Positions 16,278 to 22,885 of a stretch of DNA of 27,588 bases are shown here, one piece after another; positions within the stretch are counted from its first letter, which is position 1; each line of letters starts with the position of its first letter. The position numbers and the translations under genes were made by a program. The notes under the pieces are model-generated. The model saw nothing but the letters and a program-made list of their open reading frames with translations. It did no database searches and was not told the origin of the DNA. Source of the DNA: a virus; the IMG/VR virus record IMGVR_UViG_3300031758_000452, positions 1 to 27,588 of that record; one strand, 5' to 3'.

Positions 16278-16859
16278 ATGACTAAGGCAAGAGATTTAGC
16301 GAACGGTGGTTTCGGTTTAGTTCTTATTAAACCTTCTTCTGTTGTGAATGGTACGGATAATGGTAAGGGTACTGTAAGTTTCAGTGGTGTTACAAGTGTG
16401 TCGTTGAATGATGTGTTCAATGCAACTTACACAAATTATAAAATGATTTTAAATGATGTAACACCACCAAGTCCAGGTGCAGAAATTACTTTTAGAATGC
16501 GTGTTTCTGGTTCAGATAATTCAACTTCAGGAAACTATATGTGGGGTAAAATTGGTTTAGAATTTGATGGTAGTGCTTCAAATGGTAATGGTGGAGCAAG
16601 TGCTACTTCTTTTAATATTGATTTTAATGATTCTGCTAATGGTATTTCTGGTGCATTTGATATTTACACCCCATTTGTTACGACAGATGTAACAAGATTT
16701 TCAGGCGTTTCACAATCACACAGAACAGATTACACAAATTCTTGGTTTAGAACGTCAGCAGGAAATATGACTGTTACAACTTCTTATACAGGTCTGACAT
16801 TAATTTGTGGTTCAGGAAATATGTCTGGTTCAATTTCAGTTTACGGTTACAACCAATAA
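16278..16859 (+). CDS. Receptor-binding-type fibre protein, paralogue D, 193 aa
   Basis: A short N-terminus (MTKARDLANGGFGLVL) resembles the start of many phage fibre-tip proteins. Residues about 30-60 carry VSFSGVTSVSLNDVFNATYT, close to A and B. RMRVSGSDNSTSGNYMWGKI follows and the C-terminus is GNMSGSISVYGYNQ. The middle is Gly/Ser/Asn/Asp-rich and specific to this copy. It is one base away from the previous stop and has no chaperone-like gene after it. It is the last of the four receptor-binding-type genes before the 661-aa tail protein. Confidence 0.65.
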   Translation: MTKARDLANGGFGLVLIKPSSVVNGTDNGKGTVSFSGVTSVSLNDVFNATYTNYKMILNDVTPPSPGAEITFRMRVSGSDNSTSGNYMWGKIGLEFDGSASNGNGGASATSFNIDFNDSANGISGAFDIYTPFVTTDVTRFSGVSQSHRTDYTNSWFRTSAGNMTVTTSYTGLTLICGSGNMSGSISVYGYNQ

Positions 16860-16877
16860 TAAGATAAGGAACACCTA

Positions 16878-18863
16878 GTGGCTTTATCAAGCACAATCAG
16901 AACACTCCGTTCCAGAGACATAACAGACTCAATCCCATTCAACGTGGGACAACCCTCATACGTTTCTGACATTTGGACAAACACAACAGTTGCATACGAT
17001 GTTGCAATCGGTGGTCTACCATTCTTCTACGGCATCAACAACGACAGACCATACGAACGTCAAACTGCACCATACAAGAAACAACAGTTTGATAACAGTA
17101 AAGAACCTGGTGAGCAAACCCTTGAAGGTTGGTGGATTAGAAGCCAATCATCTTTTCATCGTGGTGCAGGAATAACTTTCTTTGACCCTTCTGCTGGTGA
17201 GGAAGTTGATTACCGTTTCAGTTCATCACAAGGTGTTAACGTGTGGGACAAAGGTCAAGTAACCCTGTTGAAGAAAGTTGTTGCTGGTCACGAAACCTCA
17301 ACCAGTTCACAGAAACTTCGCTCAATCAGATACTCAAACACTGATGCAGTGTTATCACTTGATGGTCACGATGTTGACAAACTACTTGGTGATGGAACAG
17401 TTGTTCACTTTGTTGACTACAACAGTGGCACAGATGCACCTGTTTATGGTATCTGTGATGACGGAACCACAGCCTACTGGGCAACCAATGATATTGATGC
17501 TGGCACTAACAAAGCACATTTGTACAAAAAAGCATTAACATTAACTTCTACTGATGCTGATACTTTAATGTTCAACGTTAACTCATACACTTTCACTGAA
17601 GGTAAAGTTGTGATGGATTATGTTAAAGGTCGTATCATTCTTTGTGCAGATAATAAAGTTTATGAAATAACCCCAACATCTAATAACCTTCCATCCCCAA
17701 TATTCACACACACCAACACCTCATACACATTCACAAGTGTCACCGAATCAGGTGCAGCAATCTATGTGGCAGGCTTTGCTGGCACACAATCATCAATCTA
17801 CAAGTTTACTTTGTCTGATGCTGGTGCTATCACTTCTTTAACTTCTGCTGTTATCGCAGCCGAAATGCCAATCGGTGAACTAATCCACTCAATCAAATAC
17901 TATCTAGGCTATATGCTTATCGGAACCAATAAAGGTATCCGTGTAGCACAAGTATCTGTTGATGATGGTTCAATTGCTTATGGTCCACTGATTGTGGAAA
18001 CCTCTCAACCTGTTTACGATTTTGCTTTCCGTGACAGATTTGCTTGGGCAACCACAAGTGTTAACGGTAACTCTGGTTTGACACGTATTGATTTATCTGA
18101 ACAGATTAGTCCTCTTCGTTTTGCTTACGCAACAGATTTGTATTCTGATGCAGCAACCACAACCACAACTGCTTGTGCCCTACTTGGTACAACTAATCGT
18201 ATGGTTTTCACAGCAGCAAACTCATACCATTTCATTGAATCAGCCACAGAGTTCATAGACTTTGGTTTCCTTCAAACAGGTTTCATTCGCTACGGCACAC
18301 TTGAACCTAAGAACTTTAAACGTTTACGTTGTCGTGGTGACTACGACAATGGTGGTTTGTTACTTGCACCTGTTGGTGAAGATGGCACAGTTTACGAAAC
18401 AGCAATCTACAATTCAACTCTTGGCACACCAGAAGTTAACACCATTAACCCACCTGGTTCACAAGAATATATTGGTTTAAAGTTTACCCTTTCAAGATAT
18501 GAGGACCCAACAGATTTGTCCTCAACTAAGGACACTCTTGGTCCAACGTTTAAGGGATACCAGTTACGTGCACTACCAGCAACACCAAGACAGCACCTAA
18601 TCCAATTACCTTTGTACTGTTATGACGTTGAAACAGACAGATACAACGTACAAGTTGGTTACGATGGTCGTTCTTGGGAACGCATACAAGCGTTAGAAGA
18701 TTTGGAAACAACAGGTGATGAAGTTATCTTCCAGGATTTTACTACTGGTGAACAGATAACTGTTGTTATTGATTCTGTTGGTTTCCAAAGAGCAACACCA
18801 CCATCTGGGGGCTTCTCAGGTTTTGGTGGAAATCTTACAGTTATAGTTAGGGAAGTTGGATAA
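16878..18863 (+). CDS. Large tail protein, probable tail tube/nozzle-type, 661 aa
   Basis: It starts at GTG with AAGGAA eight bases upstream. The protein is rich in beta strands with repeated blade-like units (GICDDGTTAYWATNDIDAGT; KVVMDYVKGRIILCADNKVY; SGAAIYVAGFAGTQSSIYKF; GYMLIGTNKGIRVAQVSVDD; AFRDRFAWATTSVNGNSGL) at about 190-420, suggesting a beta-propeller like those in podoviral tail nozzle proteins. The N-terminus (SSTIRTLRSRDITDSIPFNV) could be the attachment part. A nozzle role (as in T7 gp12 or P22 gp10) is inferred from size, fold impression and place; sequence similarity is not obvious. It is followed immediately by the holin-like gene. Confidence 0.55.
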   Translation: MALSSTIRTLRSRDITDSIPFNVGQPSYVSDIWTNTTVAYDVAIGGLPFFYGINNDRPYERQTAPYKKQQFDNSKEPGEQTLEGWWIRSQSSFHRGAGITFFDPSAGEEVDYRFSSSQGVNVWDKGQVTLLKKVVAGHETSTSSQKLRSIRYSNTDAVLSLDGHDVDKLLGDGTVVHFVDYNSGTDAPVYGICDDGTTAYWATNDIDAGTNKAHLYKKALTLTSTDADTLMFNVNSYTFTEGKVVMDYVKGRIILCADNKVYEITPTSNNLPSPIFTHTNTSYTFTSVTESGAAIYVAGFAGTQSSIYKFTLSDAGAITSLTSAVIAAEMPIGELIHSIKYYLGYMLIGTNKGIRVAQVSVDDGSIAYGPLIVETSQPVYDFAFRDRFAWATTSVNGNSGLTRIDLSEQISPLRFAYATDLYSDAATTTTTACALLGTTNRMVFTAANSYHFIESATEFIDFGFLQTGFIRYGTLEPKNFKRLRCRGDYDNGGLLLAPVGEDGTVYETAIYNSTLGTPEVNTINPPGSQEYIGLKFTLSRYEDPTDLSSTKDTLGPTFKGYQLRALPATPRQHLIQLPLYCYDVETDRYNVQVGYDGRSWERIQALEDLETTGDEVIFQDFTTGEQITVVIDSVGFQRATPPSGGFSGFGGNLTVIVREVG

Positions 18864-19118
18864 ATGAGTTTAAGTATTATTAAAGATGTATTGTTTCGTT
18901 CCATTGCATTGTTTATGACAATGGCTTTACCAGCAATTGGTGCTGGTGCTTTTGCAGGTGTTGAACCTGTTAACTCTGCGTTGATTGCAGGAGCCCTTGG
19001 TGTGTCTAAGGTTCTTACAGATTTAGCCAAAGCGTTCTTGGATGACGGAAAACTTACACAAGAAGAAGTAGATGGCGTGTTCAAACGTGCTGGTAAAAAA
19101 TCTGAAGGTGGCAAGTAA
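18864..19118 (+). CDS. Holin-like small membrane protein, 84 aa
   Basis: Two closely spaced hydrophobic segments, residues about 10-31 (FRSIALFMTMALPAIGAGAF) and about 36-50 (NSALIAGALGVSKVL), are followed by a charged tail ending in a Lys/Gly-rich segment (KRAGKKSEGGK). Length, hydrophobic pattern and place two genes before an endolysin without signal peptide fit a holin, which makes the membrane lesions that let the endolysin reach peptidoglycan. The tail contains DDGKLTQEEVDGVFKR, common in phage holin-like proteins. ATG directly follows the previous stop. Confidence 0.7.
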   Translation: MSLSIIKDVLFRSIALFMTMALPAIGAGAFAGVEPVNSALIAGALGVSKVLTDLAKAFLDDGKLTQEEVDGVFKRAGKKSEGGK

Positions 19119-19121
19119 ACC

Positions 19122-19502
19122 TTGTACGTTCAATTAAAAGATGACAAGGTAAAACAATCTTTCAAACCTAATGTTTGGACACCTATGGTGCTCAATGGTC
19201 AAGATGCTATTGACCCAACAAAGGAAGGTAATTGTTTTTGGGAATCCCAATTACATTTAACTTTACCTAAAACAGGTAGACCAACCTATGTGAAAATAAA
19301 TTTCTCAAGAGATTACAAAGGTAAGAACGACACTACTGGCACTAACACTTATGCTGTGCCAGCAGACGTTACCTCTGTTCAGTTCACTCTGTCTTGGTTC
19401 TTTAAAGCAAAACCTGGTACACCTATCTCTTGTATGGTTTACCACAACGGAAAGTCAGATATAGTTTCACCGATTAGACAATTTAAAGGAATGATACTGT
19501 AA
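19122..19502 (+). CDS. Unknown beta-rich protein in the lysis region, 126 aa
   Basis: It starts at TTG with GGTGG upstream, three bases after the holin-like stop, and ends sharing one base with the endolysin start. It is soluble, without signal peptide, with many short strands (NVWTPMVLNG, WESQLHLTLP, TYVKINFSRDYKG, SVQFTLSWFFKAKPGTPISC). I do not recognise the family; a lectin-like or jelly-roll fold is possible. The place between holin and endolysin suggests a virion or lysis accessory role, for example binding the cell wall for the very short endolysin, which lacks a binding domain. That is a guess from context. Confidence 0.6.
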   Translation: MYVQLKDDKVKQSFKPNVWTPMVLNGQDAIDPTKEGNCFWESQLHLTLPKTGRPTYVKINFSRDYKGKNDTTGTNTYAVPADVTSVQFTLSWFFKAKPGTPISCMVYHNGKSDIVSPIRQFKGMIL

Positions 19503-19897
19503 TGGGATTACCTATTAAAGATGGAAAGATTACAACTGCTTATGGCAAAAAAGGTAAGATGTGGAAATCTGGCTATCACACTGGTGTGGACTTCGCTGTA
19601 CCTCAAGGTACTGATGTCATTGCTGTTGCTGATGGAAAGATTGCTCCTGCTAATTGGGGTAAAGCCTACGGAACTCATCTTGTACAAAAGATTGAAGGAC
19701 AAGACACTTGGGTTATTTATGCACATCTATCTAAGTCCCTTGTCAAGGCTGGCGATGAAGTCAAAAAAGGACAACACATAGGAGAGTCAGGTAACACTGG
19801 TAATTCTTCTGGTCCTCATTTACATTTTGAAGCCAGGAATAATGTTCGTTGGTCTGCTGGTAAAGATGTTGACCCGAAAGATATTCTCGCTATTTAG
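19502..19897 (+). CDS. M23 (LytM-type) peptidoglycan endopeptidase, endolysin, 131 aa
   Basis: Motifs of the M23/LytM zinc metallopeptidase family are complete: H26-x3-D30 (GYHTGVDFAVPQGTDV), H75 (IYAHLSKSL), and the H106-x-H108 motif (SGPHLHFE), plus the standard GDEVKKGQHIGESGNTG before it. The enzyme cleaves peptide cross-links of peptidoglycan. The protein is just the catalytic domain with no cell-wall binding domain, no signal peptide and no membrane segment, so release depends on the holin-like protein upstream. Its end overlaps by eight bases with the convergent gene on the other strand. No hairpin is visible between the two convergent genes. Confidence 0.9.
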   Translation: MGLPIKDGKITTAYGKKGKMWKSGYHTGVDFAVPQGTDVIAVADGKIAPANWGKAYGTHLVQKIEGQDTWVIYAHLSKSLVKAGDEVKKGQHIGESGNTGNSSGPHLHFEARNNVRWSAGKDVDPKDILAI

Positions 19898-20423
19898 TTT
19901 GTTTATGTGTAATAAACGGTGGTGCAGTAAAGACATTGTTCTTCGCTGCAATATTCATAGCCTGTTTCCAGGAAGCACCTGCTTGTAAAGCACCTATGGC
20001 ATAAGATGCCCCACTTCCTATGCCATAGATACCATCATCTCTCATTAGCACAGACAATGTGTCATCTATCTCGTAGATAATACCGTTTAATGCTATGAGA
20101 AATATAAAGTCTTGGTCTTCTGATTCTTTATCAGGTTGATAACCATTAACAGATAAAGTAAATCTTATTGATGGTGCAACTGTTTCAACCATATAATGAT
20201 ATGGGTCCTTGTTTGCCACTGGTGTTAATGATGGTGGTTTCCAAATGTGTTGCACAATATCGCAAGGTAAGGTTAGCCCTGCACCTGCTATCAAAAACTT
20301 TCCACGTTTAGTTATCTTAGTAACTACTGGATGTGTGTAGGTTCTTCCTGAATCATCTGTGATTCGTGAGTCTGCAACAAGTAAACAATGGTCTTCTTTT
20401 TGTATACCAATTATTGTTGTCAT
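19890..20423 (-). CDS. HslV/proteasome-beta-like Ntn-hydrolase, 177 aa
   Basis: The protein starts MTTIIGIQ. Removing Met exposes Thr1, the nucleophile of proteasome beta subunits and HslV. In mature numbering VADSRIT places Asp17, Ser18, Arg19 and Thr21 exactly where the family has them; Lys35 (TKITKRG) would be the Lys33 equivalent after a two-residue insertion; AGAGL matches the Gly47 region; and GIGSGASYAIGALQAGAS matches the Ser129-Gly130 region with its helix. Length is close to HslV. An ATG five codons upstream is in frame, but the chosen ATG overlaps the previous stop as ATGA and has GGAG nine bases before it. No HslU-like or other AAA unfoldase is seen in the window. The target is unknown; role in proteolysis of host or phage proteins is inference. 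Confidence 0.8.
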   Translation of the reverse strand: MTTIIGIQKEDHCLLVADSRITDDSGRTYTHPVVTKITKRGKFLIAGAGLTLPCDIVQHIWKPPSLTPVANKDPYHYMVETVAPSIRFTLSVNGYQPDKESEDQDFIFLIALNGIIYEIDDTLSVLMRDDGIYGIGSGASYAIGALQAGASWKQAMNIAAKNNVFTAPPFITHKQTK

Positions 20424-21010
20424 AGTAATGTGCTCCACTTTTCTTCAAAGTATGTTTGGTCTGCTTTAGTAAGTTCCATTAGTTCTTCATTGGTGGATGT
20501 TAAATGGTTTGGGTGTAAGTGTTCTACTTCTGCTGGAATGTAAACAACTTCACCAAGTTCTTTTGCTTTTAATCTGATGTCATCATCACCGTACCACCAT
20601 CTAAAATTTTCATCTGCTCTGATGTTTGATTTAATATCAAGTACCCAACAGTAACCTGGAATATGTCCTGCGTATGGTAAAGGATAACCAAGTGTTGCTT
20701 TAAGTTTGTTCATACCGTAAGCAATTTTATTTATAGGATTGTTTTTTAGTACCACATCATCGTTTAATACAGCAATATAATCTGCACCAAATGTTCTGGC
20801 AACATCTATGCCACGATTCCACCATCTGTGGATATTAACTGGGTCTAAATCCCAAATGTTATTAACACCTTCTATAGGTTCTGATTCAACTGTATGCACA
20901 ATCACAATTTTTTCAGGAGAGATTTGACTTTCTTTAATTATGTCTGCAAGGTATTGACGGCGTGTTCCAGTAGGAATGGTTAACCAAATGTCTAGGTTAT
21001 TATCTGTCAT
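20420..21010 (-). CDS. Small GT-A-type glycosyltransferase, 196 aa
   Basis: The N-terminus (IWLTIPTGTRRQYLADII) and PEKIVIVHT are the Rossmann-like start of GT2-type enzymes. WWNRGIDVARTFGADYIAVL is followed by NDDVV (83-87), the metal/nucleotide-sugar motif. WWYGDDDIRLKAKELG (138-153) and the His in EHLHPN (163-168) fit the acceptor/catalytic region. Length is short, so only the catalytic domain is present. It probably glycosylates a host or phage component in the cytoplasm. AAGGAT eleven bases before ATG supports the start. It is the first gene of a two-gene minus unit with the Ntn-hydrolase and its first 23 bases overlap the oppositely oriented secreted-protein gene. Confidence 0.75.
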   Translation of the reverse strand: MTDNNLDIWLTIPTGTRRQYLADIIKESQISPEKIVIVHTVESEPIEGVNNIWDLDPVNIHRWWNRGIDVARTFGADYIAVLNDDVVLKNNPINKIAYGMNKLKATLGYPLPYAGHIPGYCWVLDIKSNIRADENFRWWYGDDDIRLKAKELGEVVYIPAEVEHLHPNHLTSTNEELMELTKADQTYFEEKWSTLL

Positions 21011-21989
21011 ATCTATCTTTATCCTTACTACTCTTATTGCTCAACCATCATACTCTGATGATGTGACTATTAATCTTGATTCTACTACACCTTATGTGGA
21101 TATTCCTGTAACTGTTACTGAACCTGTTGATGCAACTATCAGCACTGTTACTGGTACTCCTCAAGATAATCCTGGGTTTATTGATTCTTGGATTGAGGTT
21201 TGGCAAGACACTGTTCGACTTGCATACAATGATGACGGATTACATAGTGCTAGCAACGTGCTAGCATCCATCATTACTATACCACTACAAGTTGGTGAGT
21301 ATTTCATTCGTGCCACCTCTTACGCTTATGCGTGTTGTAATTCGTATCCTACTGGTTCTTACTTGTTGTCTACCAATTTAACAGTAGCCACGCCAAGCCC
21401 ATCACCGACATTGATAGAACCGACACCAGAGCCAAGCCCTTCGCCAACTGAAAGTCAGACATCTAGTCCAACCCCAGTTCCGTCTTCATCAACGACAACC
21501 GATGAGCCAACTCCTGAGCCTTCTTCTCCTTCTCCGTTACCGTCTGATACTCCCTCTCCATCATTAACTCCAGAGGTTCCAGTTGCTCCAGTTCAAGAGC
21601 CATCCGTGCCAAGCCCTGAAGTTTTATTAGAGTCTTCAACGCCTGAGCCATCTCAGTCTCCATATGTTCAAGATACTTTAGAAGTAGTTGTTGATTCGTC
21701 ACCTAGCGATTTCCCTTCTTCTTTGGAGAACGAGTTACCTTTGTTGGAAGAGACTTTATCCATAGACGAAACCGAATCTCTCCTTGAATTTCTTCCAGAA
21801 CTTTCATTAGAATCATTGCAAGAAACGTTCCAACAAATATCTGAAACCATAACTGAGACATTATCTACCGTATCCAATCTTGGGTCTGAGTTCACACCTG
21901 AAGAACGTGAACAGGCTCAACAGGTTGTACTTGGTGCAATAATTGTAACACAACTGTCTGCTGCTGCAACAACTAGGAGAATAAAATAA
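20988..21989 (+). CDS. Secreted protein: PPC-like domain, Pro/Ser/Thr-rich linker, C-terminal hydrophobic end, 333 aa
   Basis: A signal peptide covers about residues 1-23 (SRLLSVISIFILTTLIAQPS) with likely cleavage after SYS. Residues about 24-133 look like a PPC-type beta domain: IEVWQDTVRLAYNDDG, VGEYFIRATSYAYACC and PTGSYLLSTNL. A Cys pair at 116-117 is notable. Residues about 135-225 are a Pro/Ser/Thr/Glu linker, then an acidic helical part (LPLLEETLSIDETESLLEFL). The end holds a hydrophobic stretch (VVLGAIIVTQLSAAA) followed by TRRIK, like a C-terminal membrane anchor. An ATG at 20976 is in frame, but the chosen one gives a cleaner signal peptide. Probably exposed at the host surface; a role in lysis or in excluding other phages is possible. 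Confidence 0.7.
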   Translation: MSRLLSVISIFILTTLIAQPSYSDDVTINLDSTTPYVDIPVTVTEPVDATISTVTGTPQDNPGFIDSWIEVWQDTVRLAYNDDGLHSASNVLASIITIPLQVGEYFIRATSYAYACCNSYPTGSYLLSTNLTVATPSPSPTLIEPTPEPSPSPTESQTSSPTPVPSSSTTTDEPTPEPSSPSPLPSDTPSPSLTPEVPVAPVQEPSVPSPEVLLESSTPEPSQSPYVQDTLEVVVDSSPSDFPSSLENELPLLEETLSIDETESLLEFLPELSLESLQETFQQISETITETLSTVSNLGSEFTPEEREQAQQVVLGAIIVTQLSAAATTRRIK

Positions 21990-21990
21990 A

Positions 21991-22191
21991 ATGAAACGTG
22001 TCCTATCATTCATCTGGAAACATCTTGATGCGTGGGCTGGCGAAGCCTTTACCATTGTTGGTTTAACTATTGCTTGGATAGTGCTACCTCCTGGTGACAC
22101 ACGTAACGTTGTAGGTATCATTTGTCTTGGTGCTTTTGCTGTTTGGACACTGTTTAAGGTGACCCTGAACACCGATTCTAAGGACAAATAA
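21991..22191 (+). CDS. Two-TM small membrane protein, 66 aa
   Basis: One base separates it from the secreted-protein stop; the ATG follows GGAG and AAAATAAA. Two hydrophobic segments, about residues 19-33 (AFTIVGLTIAWIVLP) and 41-57 (VGIICLGAFAVWTLFKV), are joined by a short PGDTRN turn; the ends are charged (MKRV, NTDSKDK). No family is recognised. The size would fit a holin or antiholin, but it is away from the endolysin and is coupled to the secreted protein, so it may serve its insertion or a shared membrane role. The strong hairpin downstream ends this two-gene unit. Confidence 0.65.
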   Translation: MKRVLSFIWKHLDAWAGEAFTIVGLTIAWIVLPPGDTRNVVGIICLGAFAVWTLFKVTLNTDSKDK

Positions 22192-22213
22192 GGGCAAAAT
22201 TAGCCACTTTTAT

Positions 22214-22245
22214 AGGCAGGTTGGGTAGGAATATCCATCCTGCCT
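22214..22245 (+). terminator. Terminator hairpin between convergent genes
   Basis: AGGCAGG (22214-22220) pairs with CCTGCCT (22239-22245), and after one T-T mismatch TGG (22222-22224) pairs with CCA (22235-22237). CTTTTGTCATTT follows on the plus strand, which fits termination of the secreted/TM gene pair. On the minus strand the stem is followed by ATAAAAGTGG, not U-rich, so it is less likely to work for the early operon that ends at 22256. Confidence 0.8.
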
Positions 22246-22255
22246 CTTTTGTCAT

Positions 22256-22885
22256 TTAATCAGAATGTTTTCTGTAGTCCCTATCAGGTCTTGGAGCACG
22301 ACCACCAAGTTTTTTAATGATAGCATCAATGGCTCTGGTCACTTTCATTCTAGCATTCTTATCAGTTAAACCTAAAGCAACACCTAGGTCTTTAGAGTTA
22401 CGACCATTCAAATACCATTGCAATAATATTTCTTGATGATGTGGGCTTATGCGTTCAAACGCATAGGAAACATCTGCTTGCATAGCCATAAGGTTTCCAC
22501 CTTCACTTGGTGCAAATGTTTTCCTGTCACCATTAACATCGGAGAACACTGGTTGAGACCAGTCATCTGTAAGGATTGATGGAAGAAGTTCCTCAACCAC
22601 ATCACGATGATAATAAGATAGGTCTGCTAGTTCGTAACCAACTGTTCTTGCTTTTTCTTTCTGACAAAAATCGTGTGCACGATTATGTAAAGACCTGTTA
22701 ATAAGTTTGGTTGCAAGTTTTTGGTCATCCATCTTAGACCACTCTTCAACTTTGTTAGGGTGTTCAAGAAACCACAACCATAACTCTTGTGTTATATCTT
22801 CTTTGGGAACCATTGAATAATCTTTATGTTTAGAGTATGCAACGTTCTTAACTAAAGCATTGTATTCTGTTATGTAATCTACCAC
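22256..22885 (-). CDS. Sigma-70-like RNA polymerase sigma factor, 209 aa
   Basis: Residues about 25-80 (VPKEDITQELWLWFLEHPNK, KLATKLINRSLHNRAHDFCQ) look like region 2 of sigma-70 proteins. Residues about 140-193 (YAFERISPHHQEILLQWYLN, SKDLGVALGLTDKNARMKVT) look like region 4, with the helix-turn-helix that reads the -35 element. The spacer (95-135) is non-conserved. A phage sigma factor of this type would redirect host RNA polymerase, plausibly to late promoters. It is the last gene of the early operon and starts at GTG, overlapping the metallophosphoesterase by seven bases, with AAGGAAAAG about 12 bases upstream. A plain HTH regulator is an alternative. Confidence 0.65.
   Translation of the reverse strand: MVDYITEYNALVKNVAYSKHKDYSMVPKEDITQELWLWFLEHPNKVEEWSKMDDQKLATKLINRSLHNRAHDFCQKEKARTVGYELADLSYYHRDVVEELLPSILTDDWSQPVFSDVNGDRKTFAPSEGGNLMAMQADVSYAFERISPHHQEILLQWYLNGRNSKDLGVALGLTDKNARMKVTRAIDAIIKKLGGRAPRPDRDYRKHSD

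Noticed and set aside
18659-19114. 151-aa minus-strand frame covering the end of the 661-aa tail gene and the holin-like gene
   Set aside because: Both plus-strand genes have good starts and family-like features; the reverse frame has Pro/Ser-rich random-like sequence.
20928-21090. Promoter-like hexamers near the divergent starts (TTGACG at 20954-20959 on plus; TATGAT on minus)
   Set aside because: None has a matching partner hexamer at a proper distance; too weak to call, although promoters must exist nearby.
21463-21702. Minus-strand frame opposite the Pro/Ser/Thr-rich linker
   Set aside because: The Glu/Leu-rich product (Leu-Glu-Leu runs) is the mirror of the repetitive linker codons, not a separate gene.
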